Positions 5,757 to 7,314 of a stretch of DNA of 7,314 nucleotides are shown in pieces. Positions within the stretch are counted from its first letter, which is position 1; the number at the start of each line of letters is the position of its first letter. The position numbers and the translations under genes are program-made. Location of the stretch: positions 1 to 7,314 of the forward strand of contig CAKKQI010000149.1 in assembly GCA_919901895.1 (NCBI GenBank), given 5' to 3'. The notes under the pieces are model-generated. The model was not told the DNA's origin and searched no databases. It saw only the letters and a list, made by a program, of their open reading frames with translations. The DNA is from Candidatus Brocadiaceae bacterium. Lineage in GTDB: Bacteria > Planctomycetota > MHYJ01 > JACQXL01 > CAKKQI01.

Positions 5757-6767
5757 TTAATCCTTTCTGGTTAACCGGGTATTAATATCCATCCCCAGGG
5801 ATAATTCCATATCGGCTAATTTCTTCTTGACCTCCTTAAATGAAGTCTTTCCGAAATTCTTTACTTTCAAAAGGTCCGGCTCGGTGCGGGTAACTAATTC
5901 GCCAATGGTACTGATATTTTCTGTTTGCAGGCAATTTGAAGCCCGGACGGAAAGGTCCAGTTCGGAAACGGACAGGGCTAATTTCTTTTTCAATTCAACC
6001 AGGTCTTCTTCTTGTTTCCGTTCTTCTTGTTCTTTTTTTTCATCGATCTGTAGTTCCCGTCCTAATTCAAAATACTGAACAAAAGGATTAATATGCCGCC
6101 GGTAAATTTTAGATGCTTCCACCAGCGCCATTTCCGGTGTGACGATTCCGTTGGTCCAGATTTCCATGATTAATTTGTCATAATTGGTTAATTTGCCGAC
6201 CCGGGTATTTTCCACGTGATAATTCACCTTAATAATCGGCGAGAAGATGGCATCAACCGGGATTAATCCTACTTCCGGTTCGGTCTGGGTATGTTCTTCA
6301 GCCGTGATATAGCCTCTTCCTTTTTTAACGATTAACTCGGCTTCAAATTCTTGTTCGTCCACCAGGGTAGTCAGTAACAGGTCCGGGTTCATAATTTCCA
6401 CCGTTGGGTCCGGTGTAATATCAGCCGCCGTAACCGTTCCCTGTTTCTTAACCGAAAGAGTTAATTTTCTAGGTTCATCCGAATTAAGGCGCACCTGTAA
6501 TTTTTTGATGTTCAGGATGATATCCGTAACATCTTCCCTGACGCCTTCAATTGTGGAGAATTCATGGTCAACCCCTTTGATGCGTACGGATATTACCGCG
6601 GCGCCTTCAATGGATGAAAGTAAAATACGTCTTAATCCATTGCCGATCGTGGCGCCGAAGCCGCGTTCAAACGGTTCAGCCACAAAACGGCCGTAGGTTG
6701 CCGTAATACTTTTTTCATCACAGACAACCCGGTTCGGCAGTTCAAAATCGCGCCATCTTACTCTCAT
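5757..6767 (-). CDS. rpoA: DNA-directed RNA polymerase subunit alpha
   Basis: The alpha subunit dimerises to nucleate assembly of the polymerase core and contacts upstream promoter DNA. The 336 residues show a complete alpha-NTD (about 1-236) with FERGFGATIGNGLRRILLSS (33-52) and VREDVTDIILNIK (76-88). A charged, probably coiled-coil linker follows (241-262, rich in E, K and Q), then an alpha-CTD (about 264-330). In the alpha-CTD, VRASNCL (274-280) places R275 and N278 at the DNA-contacting R265 and N268 of E. coli. NFGKTS (304-309) has threonine at the E. coli K298 position. Length is near the family norm. The start ATG 6767 is supported by a good Shine-Dalgarno. It lies 41 bp after rpsD and 6 bp before rplQ, the classic order. 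Confidence 0.98.
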   Translation of the reverse strand: MRVRWRDFELPNRVVCDEKSITATYGRFVAEPFERGFGATIGNGLRRILLSSIEGAAVISVRIKGVDHEFSTIEGVREDVTDIILNIKKLQVRLNSDEPRKLTLSVKKQGTVTAADITPDPTVEIMNPDLLLTTLVDEQEFEAELIVKKGRGYITAEEHTQTEPEVGLIPVDAIFSPIIKVNYHVENTRVGKLTNYDKLIMEIWTNGIVTPEMALVEASKIYRRHINPFVQYFELGRELQIDEKKEQEERKQEEDLVELKKKLALSVSELDLSVRASNCLQTENISTIGELVTRTEPDLLKVKNFGKTSFKEVKKKLADMELSLGMDINTRLTRKD

Positions 6768-6777
6768 AGGTTATTTT

Positions 6778-6783
6778 CTCCTT
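6778..6783 (-). promoter_or_regulatory. Shine-Dalgarno of rpoA
   Basis: AAGGAG on the minus strand, 10 bases before ATG 6767, is the closest match to consensus among the ribosome binding sites in this window and fixes the rpoA start. The surrounding 41-bp spacer between rpsD and rpoA is otherwise AT-rich, with no terminator or promoter that I can support. Confidence 0.75.
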
Positions 6784-6808
6784 ATAAATTTTTCCTAAAA
6801 ATAATAAT

Positions 6809-7314
6809 TTATCTGGAACAGAATTCAACCACCATCTGTTCATTAATCGGTGCGGTAATATCTGTCCGTTGCGGTATCTGGATTACTTTTAATTCCAACG
6901 GGTCATCGGAAATCTGCAGCCACGAAGGAATTTGATTTTTCGTTTTAGTTTCTTCCCGGAACAGTTTAACGAAATTAAGATTTTTTTCCTTTGGTTTAGG
7001 TCTGATTACGTCGCCGGCTTTCAGCCAGGATGAAGGGATGCTGATTTTATGGCCGTTAACCTGGATATGCCCCTGTTGGATAATCTGCCTGGCGCACGCG
7101 CGTGAATTGGCCAGCCCGCCCCGGAAAATAATGTTATCCAAGCGGCGTTCCAAAAGAATTAAGAGGTTTTCGCCGGTGTTGCCCGGTTGTTGTTGGGCTT
7201 CATGAAAATACCGCTTAAACTGGGTTTCCAATAAGCCATAAATTCTTTTTACTTTTTGTTTTTCCCTGAAATGAGCGCCATAATCGGTCCTCCGGCGCCG
7301 TCTGGCGCCGTGCT
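6809..7314 (-). CDS. rpsD: 30S ribosomal protein S4, N-terminus beyond window
   Basis: Primary 16S rRNA-binding protein of the small subunit. The frame is open from the window edge to TAA at 6809, showing 167 residues; roughly the first 30-40 residues of a normal S4 are cut off. The first visible residues, HGARRRRRTDYGAHFREKQK, then RIYGLLETQFKRYF and GNTGENLLILLERRLDN, are typical of S4. The S4 RNA-binding domain follows (RLDN, SRACARQIIQQGHIQVNGHKI, PSSWLKAGDVI). The C-terminus ends INEQMVVEFCSR. An in-frame TTG at 7231 could be mistaken for the start, but the conserved upstream residues show the gene begins outside the window. It is the first visible gene of the rpsD-rpoA-rplQ block. Confidence 0.97.
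   Translation of the reverse strand, partial: HGARRRRRTDYGAHFREKQKVKRIYGLLETQFKRYFHEAQQQPGNTGENLLILLERRLDNIIFRGGLANSRACARQIIQQGHIQVNGHKISIPSSWLKAGDVIRPKPKEKNLNFVKLFREETKTKNQIPSWLQISDDPLELKVIQIPQRTDITAPINEQMVVEFCSR

Noticed and set aside
7229..7231. TTG as the start of rpsD
   Set aside because: The same frame continues upstream to the window edge with typical S4 residues (TDYGAHFREKQK, RIYG).

Overview
The window is a single-strand, tightly packed bacterial chromosome segment of moderate GC. Every supported gene is on the minus strand, so transcription runs from high to low coordinates. It opens at the right edge inside the ribosomal 'alpha' operon: rpsD (S4, 5' end cut by the window edge), rpoA and rplQ. 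These are followed with almost no spacing by a HIT-family protein, an unrecognised membrane-anchored extracytoplasmic protein and an ABC transporter ATPase. After a 186-bp gap comes a large polytopic ABC permease. The left edge holds the first 450 codons of feoB, which continues outside the window.

Organism: the family-level sequence style of RpoA (N-terminus MRVRWRDFELPNRVV, HEFSTIEGV), the S4 C-terminus (INEQMVVEFCSR) and the permease family suggest a Planctomycetota/Omnitrophota-like or other PVC-related lineage, perhaps an uncultured one. This is an impression from memory and was not tested by phylogeny.

How the genes work together: rpsD-rpoA-rplQ supply translation and transcription core parts. 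The HIT gene overlaps the rplQ stop by one base. The following protein and the ATPase are separated by 13 and 4 bp, so read-through from the ribosomal operon is likely. The ATPase and the permease almost certainly form one exporter, and the membrane-anchored protein may be a partner. feoB has its own strong sigma70-type promoter in the 76-bp gap behind the permease, and a DtxR-type iron-box-like palindrome lies just downstream of the predicted start of transcription.

The most unusual structure lies between the ATPase and permease genes. It is a 118-bp element (3188-3305) with 15-bp terminal inverted repeats (14/15 match). At its centre are three perfect palindromes that abut each other with no spacer. 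One end of the element forms the TAG stop codon of the ATPase. It looks like a non-autonomous, MITE- or REPIN-like mobile repeat placed inside an operon.
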